Shown here: positions 56,401-61,641 of the stretch, piece by piece
How the letters are laid out: every line of letters begins with the position of its first letter
How positions within the stretch are numbered: the stretch's first letter is position 1
From: Prosthecobacter vanneervenii
GTDB taxonomy: Bacteria > Verrucomicrobiota > Verrucomicrobiia > Verrucomicrobiales > Verrucomicrobiaceae
Assembly: GCF_014203095.1 (NCBI RefSeq)
Contig: NZ_JACHIG010000005.1
Location: 124,001-188,000, forward strand
DNA: 64,000 bases
Direction: 5' to 3'
The notes under the pieces: model-generated
The model's input: the letters and a program-made list of their open reading frames with translations, nothing else
What the model was told of the DNA's origin: nothing
Database searches by the model: none
Translations under genes and position numbers: made by a program

Positions 56401-57494
56401 CCCACGCCAGGAGTGTCCGTGCGCACTTCCAGGATGCCGTTGTTGAGGTCCACAGCCTGGGTGCTGGTGTTGTTGCCCAGAGCTGTGTTGGTGGACACAC
56501 GCACGGTGCCGGAATCAATGCGGACGGACTCGCCAAAATTGTTGTTCGCATTCTGCAGCCAGAGCGTCGTACCATAGACATTGCCCGATTTGGCAAAACG
56601 GTCGTTGGCCACTTCATACCCTGTCACCGGGCCGGAGATGATGAAGTTGCCATTGCCAAGCAGGGTCTGCGTGGTGCCGTTGCCCAGCTGCACGCTGCCT
56701 GAAATCGTCGTGACACCATAAGCTGAGATAATATTCCCCTGCGATCCTGTGCCGCCGAGCACGACGTTTCCAGAGATCGTGTTGTTGCCCACGCTGATCA
56801 GCGCGCCGCCGTTGTTCACTGCGCCTGGACCACGTCCGGCGAGGCTGATGTCGCGGCTGAGTGTCATGCCAGCCAGGCCTCCTTGCAGCACCAAGCTGCC
56901 GCCGCTGAAGCCCGGATTCCCCGTATTGGCCAGACCATTGACAGAAATCACCTTGGTGCCCGCACCAAGCTGAGCCTGGTCAGTAATGACAACAGCACCA
57001 CCGTTGATGACCACATCTCCCGTGAAGGTATTGGCAGCTCCCAGCTTCAGCGTGCCATTGCCGGTTTTTGTCAGTCCGGATGTACCCGCGATGACGGAAT
57101 CAATCTCAGCGCGCTTCTGCGGGGCCACGTAGATGACCGGAGAAGGATTCAGTCCAGCCACTGAGCTCAGCGTCAGCACATCACCGGTGATGACAAAACC
57201 ATCCGAGCCGAAAACAAGCCCCCCTGCCGTTTGCGGTCCGCTTAATGTCACAACGCCTGGCGGGCTGAAAAATGCGGCCACATCACCATTTGTCCACGTA
57301 ACGGCATCAAGCAGACTGCTGGTGGTGGACCACTGCGCTGTCGTCTGATCCCAGGGGCCGTCGTATCCCTGATAGTAGAGCGTGGCACCTTGTGCCTGCA
57401 TGGCCCAGAGAGGAAGAATCACTGCCATTGCGGTGGCGACAGGACGCTTAAAACGACGACGCAATGTGTCCAAGAGCACGCTGGATTTCTTCAT
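32409..57494 (-). CDS. Giant autotransporter-associated beta-strand repeat protein with PEP-CTERM tail
   Basis: About 8361 aa in one open frame of 25 kb from the ATG at 57494. An upstream in-frame start at 57608 lacks a signal-like N-terminus. MKKSSVLLDTLRRRFKRP plus a hydrophobic stretch ending AMQAQGA is a signal peptide. The body is Thr/Gly/Ser/Asn/Ala-rich and made of PATR repeats of the form GLTKTGxGTLxLxGxNTYTGxT (about 38 recognised by eye), which build beta-helix passengers. Inserted are eight modules of about 60 aa, about eight W-A/F-A-T-Y segments and one PA14-like domain. The C-terminus is a PEP-CTERM signal, not a beta-barrel, so it is probably anchored or released by an exosortase system. 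A role in the outer layer or adhesion is inferred. Confidence 0.88.
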   Translation of the reverse strand: MKKSSVLLDTLRRRFKRPVATAMAVILPLWAMQAQGATLYYQGYDGPWDQTTAQWSTTSSLLDAVTWTNGDVAAFFSPPGVVTLSGPQTAGGLVFGSDGFVITGDVLTLSSVAGLNPSPVIYVAPQKRAEIDSVIAGTSGLTKTGNGTLKLGAANTFTGDVVINGGAVVITDQAQLGAGTKVISVNGLANTGNPGFSGGSLVLQGGLAGMTLSRDISLAGRGPGAVNNGGALISVGNNTISGNVVLGGTGSQGNIISAYGVTTISGSVQLGNGTTQTLLGNGNFIISGPVTGYEVANDRFAKSGNVYGTTLWLQNANNNFGESVRIDSGTVRVSTNTALGNNTSTQAVDLNNGILEVRTDTPGVGNADFSTRKIFNRDNTNTGIFVSRASDGSAINKTVTFGETRATGTNTNFRITGRDGFNVTLLGLNNSATGIMGQGGANNALIENNSNGLLTLATSSLWNQTDTTARTLTIQGNGDTVLTGNLTASGAAHAVTKAGIGTLTIRGTASNFLGSFNVNAGTVAINSFGAINSGASGALQLNSGALSYLGASGTGAGEIVTKAVNLTGTTGSGIILANQSGSAPTALVIANNIAATGGGSKNFYLGGTSTLQNEIQGVIQDNTTTNKTSLVKIGSGTWLYDPAASNFVTTPATGVTTTGGGAAQSNTFTVSSTTGLVVGQTVSGTNIPSGSIITAISGSTITINNTITTAVTSSTALTFGAVTGFTGSVTVAGGTLQIKATAGSGNGSDVINNASALVFNADPLNTNQVAGGTFEYLGFSGGAITETLGALTMTAGAGTIKITAGGGATGLIFSSLATPSIGTGLNVIGNGTVTLTGVATSTATTLPGNGHIYFNGSDFARSNGGVLVAPVYGTDAGFVIAGAGLTATSHNLVTANTSTGALTISSLKILGSQTVSQTGLLTINVGSNTSGGILQTGGAGTISGTGVTTNGNQDLVVRVDGLTDSLLISAPITSTTTGGLTKNGQGTLVLSGANAETGTVTVNEGTLQMAGSGLLGATNINLTIRQGATFDLNGVNVGTVASGNNSVNALNGAGIITNSAASGTAALRFGNNNSGGVFTGLIQDGASATVSLVKAGSGTVSLTGASTFKGSVTILGGNLDIPNIADIGVASGIGMGDATSDATNAASLVLNGGALRYVGTNSGGAVTATQSPSVSINRLFTLAGNGTIASYGSYGNLSASRANNNATLIFNNTADLAFSGTGARTLTLDGDSQGDNEIDIHLINNPNGGGALSLTKTNSGLWILNPATANTYSGTTSINGGALQAVDGFGLSGSSNLLLNGGVYQTSGTFNRALGSGAGQFQFAATANGGFSSGSSKLTVDFSGLGTPTWGSTAGFLGAGALILNNATSIADVEIKGNFNLAPAGSAASLTVTTTNGSNAITVTTGNTTGLTVGQTVTGTNIPAGSFISAITGTSTFTISQNATASGTSITASVLAGEFRQIQVDDNGSTNLDFATVSGVIGGTGGLGKTGSGSLILGDANTYSGKTVIRQEAVFATSIGAAGATSSSFGTNVSGGALQLGNPGTNTTVSLMYVGAGETTTREIDLIGTTGTRRIDSSGSGPIILTNVVNTTATSVVTTGGDKTLEIRGTNTDGNMITSVLADNGAGLTTPFGGVGSLRLLKADGGVWILNAANTYTGGTRADGGLLGIGTSDSLGANGIGVSAGLVSAAVSNSGTITLSSGTTAGLVVGMNVNGTGIAYGDVITSITSATTFTISASRTIPAGAQLVFGGLLMSNGGIFATDPGGLTLSQPVVLNNNSSAVFSGSNSITINNDVIKNSGGNDQTFSNNLDSGAVLTINGNFLNFQNGANATRTFNVRGNGSTVWNGDIKDNTLVSTSLTRFDIRIANTASFTLNAATTLTGGILLGQGTLVVGNAKALGTSASNAVILNGGVLTSTLDLTGTNKVINPVTIAGDPAVINGTNSIEFGAALTNNGGTRVLQNDLSGTAVLTLSGGVNLAEAATNRTMVIAGSGTTNITSAIVNGGTATASALQFQGNALNLSGTNTFAGALTINRGTVTISGSSGSVNSASGITLNAGGTLVLDSSGGNNASGRVAGRAFTFNGGALNLVGSSAGTTETMGNATVNNIMGTLSMSGAGSNTLSFATVNFANSGSSWDLSGISGLGSTNKVKITTYQQGGSTFTNAILPRIYLANNFAAYDSTNGVVVFSAYNNSNNLNTAASTDTMNVTSTANITASRTLNAMKINGSGLSITSTANNVLTLSTGSVISTGGDNTIAVSQLNLGGQSGYIQVQGGTTLHLTSTVINGQITKVGDGVLSLESTSFFNSTTNVMGGTLQLNAGLNAIFPAVNSLNIGIGATVDLNGSSQYLGNLTGSGVMPNTAGTLTNTSLTASTFVTNGGGTFGGIISGAINLGRVGGNTLTLETAQTYTGRTWLLGGTTQLENDATLQSTSAIDINGATLVVTSNTSLQTQNNDRIGDGIAITLRGGSLQVNGRVNTVATETLGAITLAQGANSIQAATGGTGTAGAFSSIDLTIASLTRAAGTTVNFQNSTALGSIGNVPRIVFTTAPTTYGDGVLGAWAISNASDYAAYNATNGVGTVGNGGFAGYSPDFGSGNITGIGTLATAPLTTTLSGTTTTGMLRIAGNFTNNIAFTNNSSVLNLELGGLLRSNNVFDTSIGTSAVRGTLTAGGTETSGTRELVVYLNATGNPTFGGGATTSGSAVITMSSTVGLQPGMTITNAGLPAGTTIVSVDSLTQATVSIPATATATGQTFTGGSFVSGATTAGSAVVTMNSTTGIAPGMTLTGTGIPAGTYVVSVDSPTQVTLSQAATAAGSALTFTVGVSNMIINSVIADNGFGNSVSLVKSGTGVLNLSASNTYTGGTVVDQGTLNLIGNGVVIPAGGLTINNAAVTMLTNSGQIAAANDVTLVGSSTLTLAGGLGFNNTLKSITFNNNGGSGTPTVSIPTNSILTLTSSTPVTVLNSNAATVPTISGGFLALASGANTFSVQGPTLDGLLYTQIGSSLSISSVITGTGSSILKTDTGLLQLSGQNTFDGGMTVQSGGLILSANSTSTVPNSLVSGPLGIGSVSFASGTTLLADNNSRTVANAMSFADAPIFNNTGTNLVTLTLNGALTFATQTTTGLVVNIPTPFLNVVLGGPIANIGTITSIGGTGANTISKTGTGNITGLNLTGLGSTVPINIGALSNGAFSILHDGDGTGSFQTINLGTITWEPAVTGTALALTIGRAGTQLYYPQAVNKIIAPAALVSSQLGNGINLTNNNNYGLLLSDNIVFNTVSSNQGPTFTVANGSTSLQLDGLILNGLLTGGPTGASAVVLTKAGSGVLTLGNAGNSFGGGGSIIDITAGLIAASSDGALGNAGNIVRLSTNNLGFGFRATGTFTTSRTFNLNSAAAEFEVTQGNTLTLNTAFTFASANNALRKYDLGTLVLTQPETGWNGVMFVQQGILRVSNGAQLGNASSTTASTATTGASGQAVLTPAGGTANYGVGQLVTGAGIPADTIINSITATTITLSQNITSANPTITSSAGGVVLGNVGAALELTGGVTAADSIFVNASNNATSAGINGAGAIRSTAGVNTVSGQIIIATSTADNQMRAVTLAADAGSTLNITGGVLAQVGTAGTNRHSWVGLGGAGTINITTNGFTNTGTLGIFQLNKYGTGTLNLQVANAFSGRDIIVKQGTLSMNGAGTFGALGTGQGSTRAVIVHDAATLTLDNTGTNVSNRLGNATLSFQGSDFVLLGSSSATTTENTTGTLTFNAGATVFTLDAGTGQQLNFTTGAVTRNAGSTLLIRADGFGSAAGANVATIQGSGTAYAFTGQLGGTGSTNKSILPWAFGNNLSLSGDALGFVTADSAASGANTGTNRLRLLSASEQVTGITAPVTLNAFENLNLSTAVSGATTYNILNAWQVNSLQLSSGGSLSIDSHLRAFTIESGGLLALAGNGGISGNGYLTTLSNRELIIYNAGDLNIGVAIAGTSGGLTKSGSGKLTLTAGNVFTGTVTLNDGTLKLDGGDQTILPNQALQLLGGYLDLNGNVQNFNSVQAQTGSLAVNDGFAVNTGGVVINTSASQATLGITTGNVSFRGSIGSSNPAESNIAVVRSQSAGATTDWNLYSNNTYTGPTLLNGGRTQLIDGGALSGTSSIELSNSTLLVSASNTSTEPVSLTDRINDAAMITLNGAMLQWRSRAALYTTEQLGAVKIGYASSIIDFAEPGTGVNQSDVTMASLIQVAGQHGTVRFLNIDGNLSALQRLFISNINGVATTNLGDGLTNNIIGGWATFEREFATYTPSEGLAGLTNNGYAGYSPNSIFTATATDNIRILLPVAGSTTTLTADTTLYTLNLQANTGATGNSTLDLGGKTLTVASGGLIASPIATTASANSISIVNGNLTAGTTSSPADLYLHALSWLNNQADNTGNADVTFSANITNNSAGGAVTLVIDGNNGRGTLAATNDVFITGVNTYTGGTYVNSGRVVLNTTGADGVSTTATGTGDVTIAGGYSSNPGVFSDRNTRVVLGAASQIKNTATVTIMGGATLDLNGFNQRVGGLVFNNNGGDSPTVTTGTGNLILGGNVQASGQNLGSVATISTTGSGSINLGGSTRTFTVDPVQWNGESLNYLLPNLNVSGNVVGTGSEGIIKDGTGLLQLSGQSTFTGGVNLTAGGIAIGASTNVTSRDSVTGVASIFSSGPLGTGVLTLSAGTFLTSSSSANIVNNDYVTAGNFSMKGNQSLTLNGATTLPSGATTITVDMLLTNLTMNGIISGTDNTSALIKAGQGTLTLGNNNTFQGGITLNGGNLVLSGLNGGFASPIPGGAALINSSNALLSLLNNGGGNGTVITYNNDITLAGAISGAGLTIGNNGANTNNVMEVANLNIAGGQTLDVSSANGYQLRLLNVNTTGAGAARLNPALGTTIYVFNYGSVKPVNVGLGTVIFPEIPTINTTTPLANGSILTGLNPVVPQAATLSTLPGDYVSGGLSASYYQFATSVAINSAIASGAGASGTFAQVGLGDMGGFVHPIGVTSTNFNGGISVQNGYLQIVTGGSYTFRTAADDSSILYIDGKAIISNATGGAAESATGTTVFLSAGYHSIVFKQQNASGSTNAGGFHVLYSGPDTVSDQGANTTMGNFQAIPASRLYSAGLSLATSGNGYLTAAQLTGGWNLAGGDRATVDTLGSVLNSTIDTLSIGNGSAATPSILSIVSGTGGSIGTGWFGVTGTTTIGSNTILNVGLNSTSGAGMLYLIGGVSDSGNGFVKTGSGSLILGNSSAFSGGLTIQAGTLVVAGANALTSGTTTIASSSATVTSGITSGSTQVTMSTTAGRSVGELVIGTGIPQGAFITRIVNGTTVEISDAATATNASLSAVFATGATLDLNGTTGVTGSIVLNGTGQVNPTTGTGTSLTTGSNVNNMLGGANAALWNSSPNAASVVGAITINSNNVQIGGQGDITLSGAITASASNPLTKISGNTLTLTADNSTTLLGAIAVNYGTLKVGNANALGATTAGTTVASGAVLDLNGFSIAEPLTVSGTGLTNFGLAVNSLGSLINTSTTAATLSGAVTLAANASIGSSGFNPLSGVTEGDIQVDGVISGNFTLTKVGTAKLIITNGGNTFDATNVNQGTVIVRGNGRLGDAGTVTINGSGYSSGVMGSQLILDNTTTASSTRLGGRPVALTGGLLEIDGNSTTAVNETLATDQSISINNLYNIITLVNNGANVRASTTGSGTLTRVSNGTVFIRGTNLGSAAPAANNTNIMLATAPTFTGQSSSTNGSKNIRVLSWVVADPSATGDGTSANATFATYDATTGIRPLNLTTEMDTTFTANNNIRLIGALTSGADATVFSNTLVNSLTFESGGSLTINALRNVTVDSGGILAKASATISGTGSLTATTANNLSIFTMGSGTILEVDVPLGGLYGAASTGGLTKSGDGQLMLNAQNNYIGETRLNLGTLQIGSAAPANNPLFFRFTEAPAPTTTATTLRADNFVVQQGSVFDLNGHNQVVGSLASTVTQPGGGGIITNMAAGFANFHTLMTASFTFAGSINDNLNFVRSGGNTLTLTYNSNYSGSTLLMGGVTTLQDQGRLSGGGTITINRAVLRWDDSGIQALSNRLSTSSYAMNANSSNIILNGGALYYVGRGGANTVATFGDLTLASNASFVQVNVGNSNVGTATMSFGSLIRQGTASVTFSTANGGLGDNPFITFATAPTLTNGIIGAWATVITSTPSSGAAFATYDPATGVRPLASYMQTSSFATSTANDNLLLRDGTGIAVTAGGAAVNTLTWNGLTVARTLTFTNANDVLTLTAGGLLGGTENFSKTIGTTALPGVITTGAPQLYISNAENLLQINSVITGNFDLITTGLGRADLAPEITFGNANTYVGTTYVNGVILNLSNGTGSGNAITGNLVISGGTTTSNGALSDSAPITASRVINRGFSDQIADSATVTVNGGGMWALNGYNDTVANLVFTSDGGSNGNEGARVETGTGVLTLTGNISASNLQQLGVIPLLTGNVNMTGTHTITVDTVAASVVSGNSQIGLALNTNFVGGTTNLQKLGAGVLAIGGQGNPNTLVNVDVITGTLVLTGTTSYTRMAITVESGATLDMRGQTNLAVGSVTGSGTIRNFSPNSGGTLVLGFDNTNAAFDGIFTSDFTSGLLNVTKAGSGSWTLTADNSTQLIGNLAINAGSVILSGVTAKSGFSAVLLDEGGTLTLDNSVNVLNDRLGGATGISGGRTLSMRGGVLNYIGSSASNVSESLGTVTFLEGQSQWNLTGSSNRTVINISALSVSNTGNRGTGVINAGSAILGGPIGAGSVNIVPAAANLTGGGGGPGTVTMSIRPDLIGIDSTNTTGGLVTSVTSTGIRLLTAAEYQTLPSTGSGLGAVVAGVTSNGSNVVQFSDITGLVTGQSLVAAVNGITANSLVNALGTNTLTFGSSATSSAVGRFNFSVPATANVRTGALTQLYQATTVNSLTLDSGGGLISNGNLMNGTSSPLGLDYGIAGTLNTLTITSGALVANVGNVGISNGALTAGGSLLILHTLGDLAISSSILGSGGIVKADDGMLTLSGYSYNTGATFVNAGTLKLNAGANTLLVAPTATVATLADLVVNAGTFDLNGYNQAVRQITVTNNNLLPNSGGSIVNTSATTATLFTAQTGSTTFAGVLGGTGGNNFNVDKTGNATWTLTSAATYTGSTTVRAGTLQLQDSASIQNTSAINVNYSTLTWNDTGISSVLNRFGSAPITLTGGTISILPRQEGEINNTFGTITLNAGVNIFNFATPERGGGFNITSPSLTQLNSSIFYVVNGSFQIGRSPLSVEGGQGPTMVFTTAPTLINSIIGGWAIYQGTDYLTYLPTQAAAGGLGVGVLGDTGAGFANYNTNSTITATTNLSGAGATNNVKYVTTTNSINFNISAAYTVNSLVINSTQSATPLTWTTATDLLTLTSGGFLKTGNANFSLGGTLDSGRVTTGTASQTLYLYNNQAALTLNARVVDNGNPVTLVLATANGGTFVLPNPNQSYTGGTIINSATTSITATTAGTVIPAGGLTINNAAVNFSGGSTTVYGLIDSSNVITLNGGATLTFPNYTASGTNTFNSIVFNDMGGTTTPLLALGAPGAGTTARVVLSAANAITVVNDNLGTTPTISGTYTSGTQFASLEFSNANPVINVSGLSPMGLIISAAITQNAGMTGAISKTGSGSLVLNSGSSNWTTGFNLNAGTLILDAATTGTPPAITSGPLGTGTLTIADGTTIQAGTAARVIGNAVTVNGGFTFGGTASTHNLTLSGTVNLGTAARTITVSSPQVTATLSGKLTSGAGSGLTKAGDGTLVLSGAGNDYTGATIVSGGLLKYGATNAIPILSAVSVLAGATLDINGGGSTVTFASLSGSSSTTGGLITTSATSGTVTLIIGDSTSTAFGGAITNNVGSTLNLVKVGTGTLTLGGPNSYSGSTTINAGGITTAASNVIPDTTAVTVASTTASSTVTLDLNGNNDAIASLTYAGAAGSLGVVQTGAGTLTLLGNVTYDATSNPGAASLSGKVNLGGATRTFNVGDSTGTTQELTVSAVISGTADTDGVTKTGAGTVVFSGANTYAGKTAVNAGTLSISADNNLGAAPASVVADQLSINGGTLQTTADVSISSNRGITAGASGATFETAASTTTTVSSVITGAGDISKTGAGTLLLNAINTNSGAINVNAGTLGGTGVVGGNLNINSGGTLAPGVAVEGLLTVGGNLTINSGGTLLMQLGGASLNDAASIQGNESSLDTLSPSIIATWESASTSLHDHIVINGANAPVIDGTVKIDSTFLNGYTPVYGDVFNLLDWASLSSASGATSFDYTGVVLGGGLAFNSQLFASNGIIVVVPEPARLLLLMLGLFGLCMRRRRRMAED
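32412..32495 (-). other. PEP-CTERM sorting signal of the giant protein
   Basis: The last 28 residues read VPEPARLLLLMLGLFGL, then CMRRRRRMAED: a VPEP motif, one hydrophobic helix and an Arg-rich end. This is the tripartite signal processed by exosortases. No exosortase gene was found in the window. Confidence 0.9.
35524..51010 (-). repeat. Recurrent W-A / F-A-T-Y segment in the giant protein
   Basis: A segment of 40-60 residues of the form FTTAPTLxNGIIGxWAxxxxxDFATYxxxxGVRPL occurs at about 35.53, 38.90, 40.15, 44.68, 45.99, 49.82 and 50.96 kb, with a decayed version at about 36.98 kb. Each copy follows a stretch of the form GGALxYxGxxxxTVxTFGxxTLxxGxxxxxVxxG and closes a unit of several PATR repeats, so the protein has a higher-order period on top of the single repeats. 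Confidence 0.65.
36717..55505 (-). repeat. Eight copies of a module of about 60 residues inside the giant protein
   Basis: Copies lie at about 55336-55505, 53145-53310, 52248-52424, 49232-49396, 49033-49200, 46925-47095, 41430-41612 and 36717-36900. The shared pattern is GSxxITxSSTTGLxVGQxVxGTGIPxGTxIxxIxxxTxITxSxxAT. The most characteristic part is GLxVGQxVxGTxIPxG, which is not part of the PATR consensus. Two copies are directly adjacent (49.0-49.4 kb) and the rest are scattered. The first copies at the N-terminal side resemble each other more than the last one (36.7 kb), which is degenerate and lacks the IPxG turn. Confidence 0.8.
42105..42605 (-). other. PA14-like domain inside the giant protein
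   Basis: Residues of about 4964-5130 differ from the surrounding repeats. They read GLSASYYQFAT, then GSYTFRTAADDSSILYIDGK, LSAGYHSIVFKQQN and FHVLYSGPD, the order and spacing of a PA14 domain, a beta-barrel fold that often binds carbohydrate. It is the only such insert seen. Confidence 0.75.
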
Positions 57495-57818
57495 CGGTTG
57501 GTTGAGTGTATGGGGGCTGCGGGAGGCGGTTGGAGCGCGATCAATGCAGGGCGGGAAATCTGCAATTAATTGGCTGAAGTGATCTTCATCTTGTCCTAAC
57601 CCCCTCATTCAGAGCCATTGCCGAATGGCTTGTTGTTGTGTAAACAGGACCCGAACCCGGACTGGCTCGAAACTTTAATTCGAATAAAGAAATAACTGTA
57701 GCGCCTCTGCACCGATGACTTGTCATGCCATGGCTCGCAACTTCAGCGGGGCTTTGGAACTCAGCATACAACCGCATCCACAGTTGCGGGCTCGCCCCGG
57801 CTCAACACTTTCCCAGAC
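57495..57818. other. Divergent intergenic region between the giant gene and dnaG
   Basis: 324 bases with no gene; it must hold the promoters of both directions. The clearest structure is a 7-bp inverted repeat, AGCCATT-GCCG-AATGGCT (57613-57630). A lower-GC patch with a TCGAA/TTCGA repeat lies near 57668-57684. No convincing -35/-10 pair was found. Confidence 0.3.
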
Positions 57819-59690
57819 ATGTCGCGCATCCCGGAAGAAACCATCCAGCAAGTGATTGCCGCCACGGATATCGTGGCGCTGGTGGGCCGTTCCGTGAAGC
57901 TGCGCAAGGCGGGAACGAATTTTATCGGACTGTGCCCTTTCCATAATGAAAAGAGCCCCTCCTTCAATGTCAGCCCCTCGCGCAACACCTACCACTGCTT
58001 TGGCTGTGGTGCGGGCGGCACCGCGATCCGTTTCGTCATGGAGCACGACGGCCTCTCCTTTGTGGAGGCGGTGAAGCGCCTGGCAGATGCGGCGGGCATC
58101 CGCATTGAGGAGGAAGTGTGGGATGCCAACGCCGAGGCCGAGGCCAAGCACCGCAGCCTGCTGCTGCGTGCGCACCGCGAGATCGCGGAGTGGTTTCACC
58201 TGCTGCTCATGAAACACAAAATCGCCGCTCCAGCGCGCGATTACCTGAAATCACGCGGCATTTCATCGCAGGTGGCCAAAAACTGGCAGATGGGCTACGC
58301 ACCAGGAAACAGCGCCTTTTTCCGCGAGTGGGCCTCACAAGCGCGCATCCCCGAGAGCGTGCTGGTGGAGGCGGGCCTTTTTGTTCAGGCCGATGAAGAC
58401 TCCGGTCGCCGGGGCACCTACCCGCGATTCCGCGACAGGCTCATGTTCCCGATCCGCAATGACCATGGCGATGTCATCGCCTTCAGCGGACGTGTGCTGG
58501 ACCCGAACGCCAAGACCGCCAAGTACCTGAACTCCCCCGAGACGCCGCTCTTCAGCAAAAGCAAGGTGCTCTTCGGCTTTGACCGCTCCAAGCGCGCCAT
58601 CTCCAAGGCTGGCGAGGCCATCGTATGCGAAGGGCAGATCGACATGATCATGGTCTATGAGGCCGGATTCCAAAACGTGGTGGCCGGACAAGGCACCGCC
58701 TTCACGGAGCTGCATGCCAAGCTGCTCAAGCGCGTATGCAATGAAGTGGTGCTCTGCTACGACTCCGACAACGCGGGCTACAAAGCGGCCGAGCGCGCCT
58801 TCGAGATCCTCTCCCCCATCGGCCTGACGGTGAAGGTGGCCGCCCTGCCTCAGGGAGAAGACCCCGACTCCCTGCTGCGCAAGCAGGGCACCGAGGCGCT
58901 GCAGACCGTGCTGGGTGGTGCCACAGACTTTTTGGAGTACCAGATCCGCCGCCTGCGTGCCAGTGCCAAGTCTGACAGCATGGTGGAGCGCGTGCGCATG
59001 GCGGAGCAGGTGGCATCCGCCATCAGCATTTTCAGCGGAGTGGCCCAGCGTATCACAGCCGTGAACAAGGTGGCCAAGCTGCTGGAAATCTCCGAGGAAC
59101 AGCTCACGGCCATGGTCAACCGGGCCGCCAAGGAGGCTAAAAACGCCCCGGCAGGTGCCAAAGACGCCGCCCCCTCACAGGCCAATGTGGTGGATGAGGC
59201 CAAAAAACTCCTCGCCTCCCAGCACCGCACCGCCGTGACCCTCTGCCAGATGGCCCTGGCTGACGCCGAGGTGATGTACTGGCTGCGGGAAGAGGCCGAC
59301 TGCGGAGACCTTCTCAATGAGGTGCCCGGCACCGAGCTGCTGGCCCTGCTGGTGCGCAGCCGCCATGATCCCGTGGAGGAGGCGTCAAAACTGGCCTTTA
59401 TGGCCGGGCTGGAGCGCCACCAGGAGGCGGCGCTGGCCCAGCTGCAGAGCCGCTCTCGCCGTCCCGGCACCCCGGAACCCTCCGGGCTCGCCGATGCCAA
59501 ACGGGCGCTGGACACCTTGGAGCTGGTCCGGCTGCAGAATCGCCTCCAGAGCGTGAACGCCAAATTGAGGGCTCCAAACCTCTCCGAAAGTGAAATTTCC
59601 CACCTCTGGGAGCAGATCCGGGAACTCACCGCCCGGCACAAAGATTGCCTTGACCGCACGAAACCCACCCCGAATAGTTTCGCCCCCTGA
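57819..59690 (+). CDS. dnaG: DNA primase
   Basis: 623 aa from the ATG at 57819 (MSRIPEETIQQVIAATDIVALVG); a start at 57720 adds 33 non-family residues. It makes RNA primers at the replication fork. The zinc-binding domain has C39, H42, C60 and C63 (CPFH and CFGC). The RNA polymerase core includes ISSQVAKNWQMGYAPG, and the TOPRIM part shows VCEGQIDMIMVYEAGF and CYDSDNAGYKAAERA. The C-terminal 170 residues are the helicase-interaction region. rpoD follows after 30 bases, so dnaG-rpoD is one unit, as in the classical macromolecular synthesis operon. Confidence 0.95.
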   Translation: MSRIPEETIQQVIAATDIVALVGRSVKLRKAGTNFIGLCPFHNEKSPSFNVSPSRNTYHCFGCGAGGTAIRFVMEHDGLSFVEAVKRLADAAGIRIEEEVWDANAEAEAKHRSLLLRAHREIAEWFHLLLMKHKIAAPARDYLKSRGISSQVAKNWQMGYAPGNSAFFREWASQARIPESVLVEAGLFVQADEDSGRRGTYPRFRDRLMFPIRNDHGDVIAFSGRVLDPNAKTAKYLNSPETPLFSKSKVLFGFDRSKRAISKAGEAIVCEGQIDMIMVYEAGFQNVVAGQGTAFTELHAKLLKRVCNEVVLCYDSDNAGYKAAERAFEILSPIGLTVKVAALPQGEDPDSLLRKQGTEALQTVLGGATDFLEYQIRRLRASAKSDSMVERVRMAEQVASAISIFSGVAQRITAVNKVAKLLEISEEQLTAMVNRAAKEAKNAPAGAKDAAPSQANVVDEAKKLLASQHRTAVTLCQMALADAEVMYWLREEADCGDLLNEVPGTELLALLVRSRHDPVEEASKLAFMAGLERHQEAALAQLQSRSRRPGTPEPSGLADAKRALDTLELVRLQNRLQSVNAKLRAPNLSESEISHLWEQIRELTARHKDCLDRTKPTPNSFAP

Positions 59691-59720
59691 CCGCAGGCGT
59701 GGACCCCCACCGAGGTTTGT

Positions 59721-61574
<1,854 letters not shown>

Positions 61575-61579
61575 GTGTA

Positions 61580-61641
61580 GTAGCACGGGCAATCCTGCCC
61601 GTGTTGGGCGCGCTCTTTGCGGGCAGGATTGCCCGCACTAC
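61580..61641. repeat. REPIN between rpoD and the RAYT gene
   Basis: The left REP is GTAG (61580-61583), C, ACGGGCA-ATCC-TGCCCGT (61585-61602). The right REP is the inverse: GCGGGCA-GGAT-TGCCCGC (61619-61636), A, CTAC (61638-61641), after a 16-base spacer. It is the same family as the pair at 22468. The right GTAG head, read on the minus strand, contains the TAG stop of the transposase gene. Confidence 0.9.

Noticed and set aside
32409-57494. Reading the tandem repeats of this region as a CRISPR array or DNA satellite
   Set aside because: The repetition is at protein level in one open frame. Unit lengths vary and there are no constant spacers.
57600-57720. A possible tRNA or small RNA gene before dnaG
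   Set aside because: Only a 7-bp hairpin is visible. No cloverleaf or T-loop consensus could be drawn.
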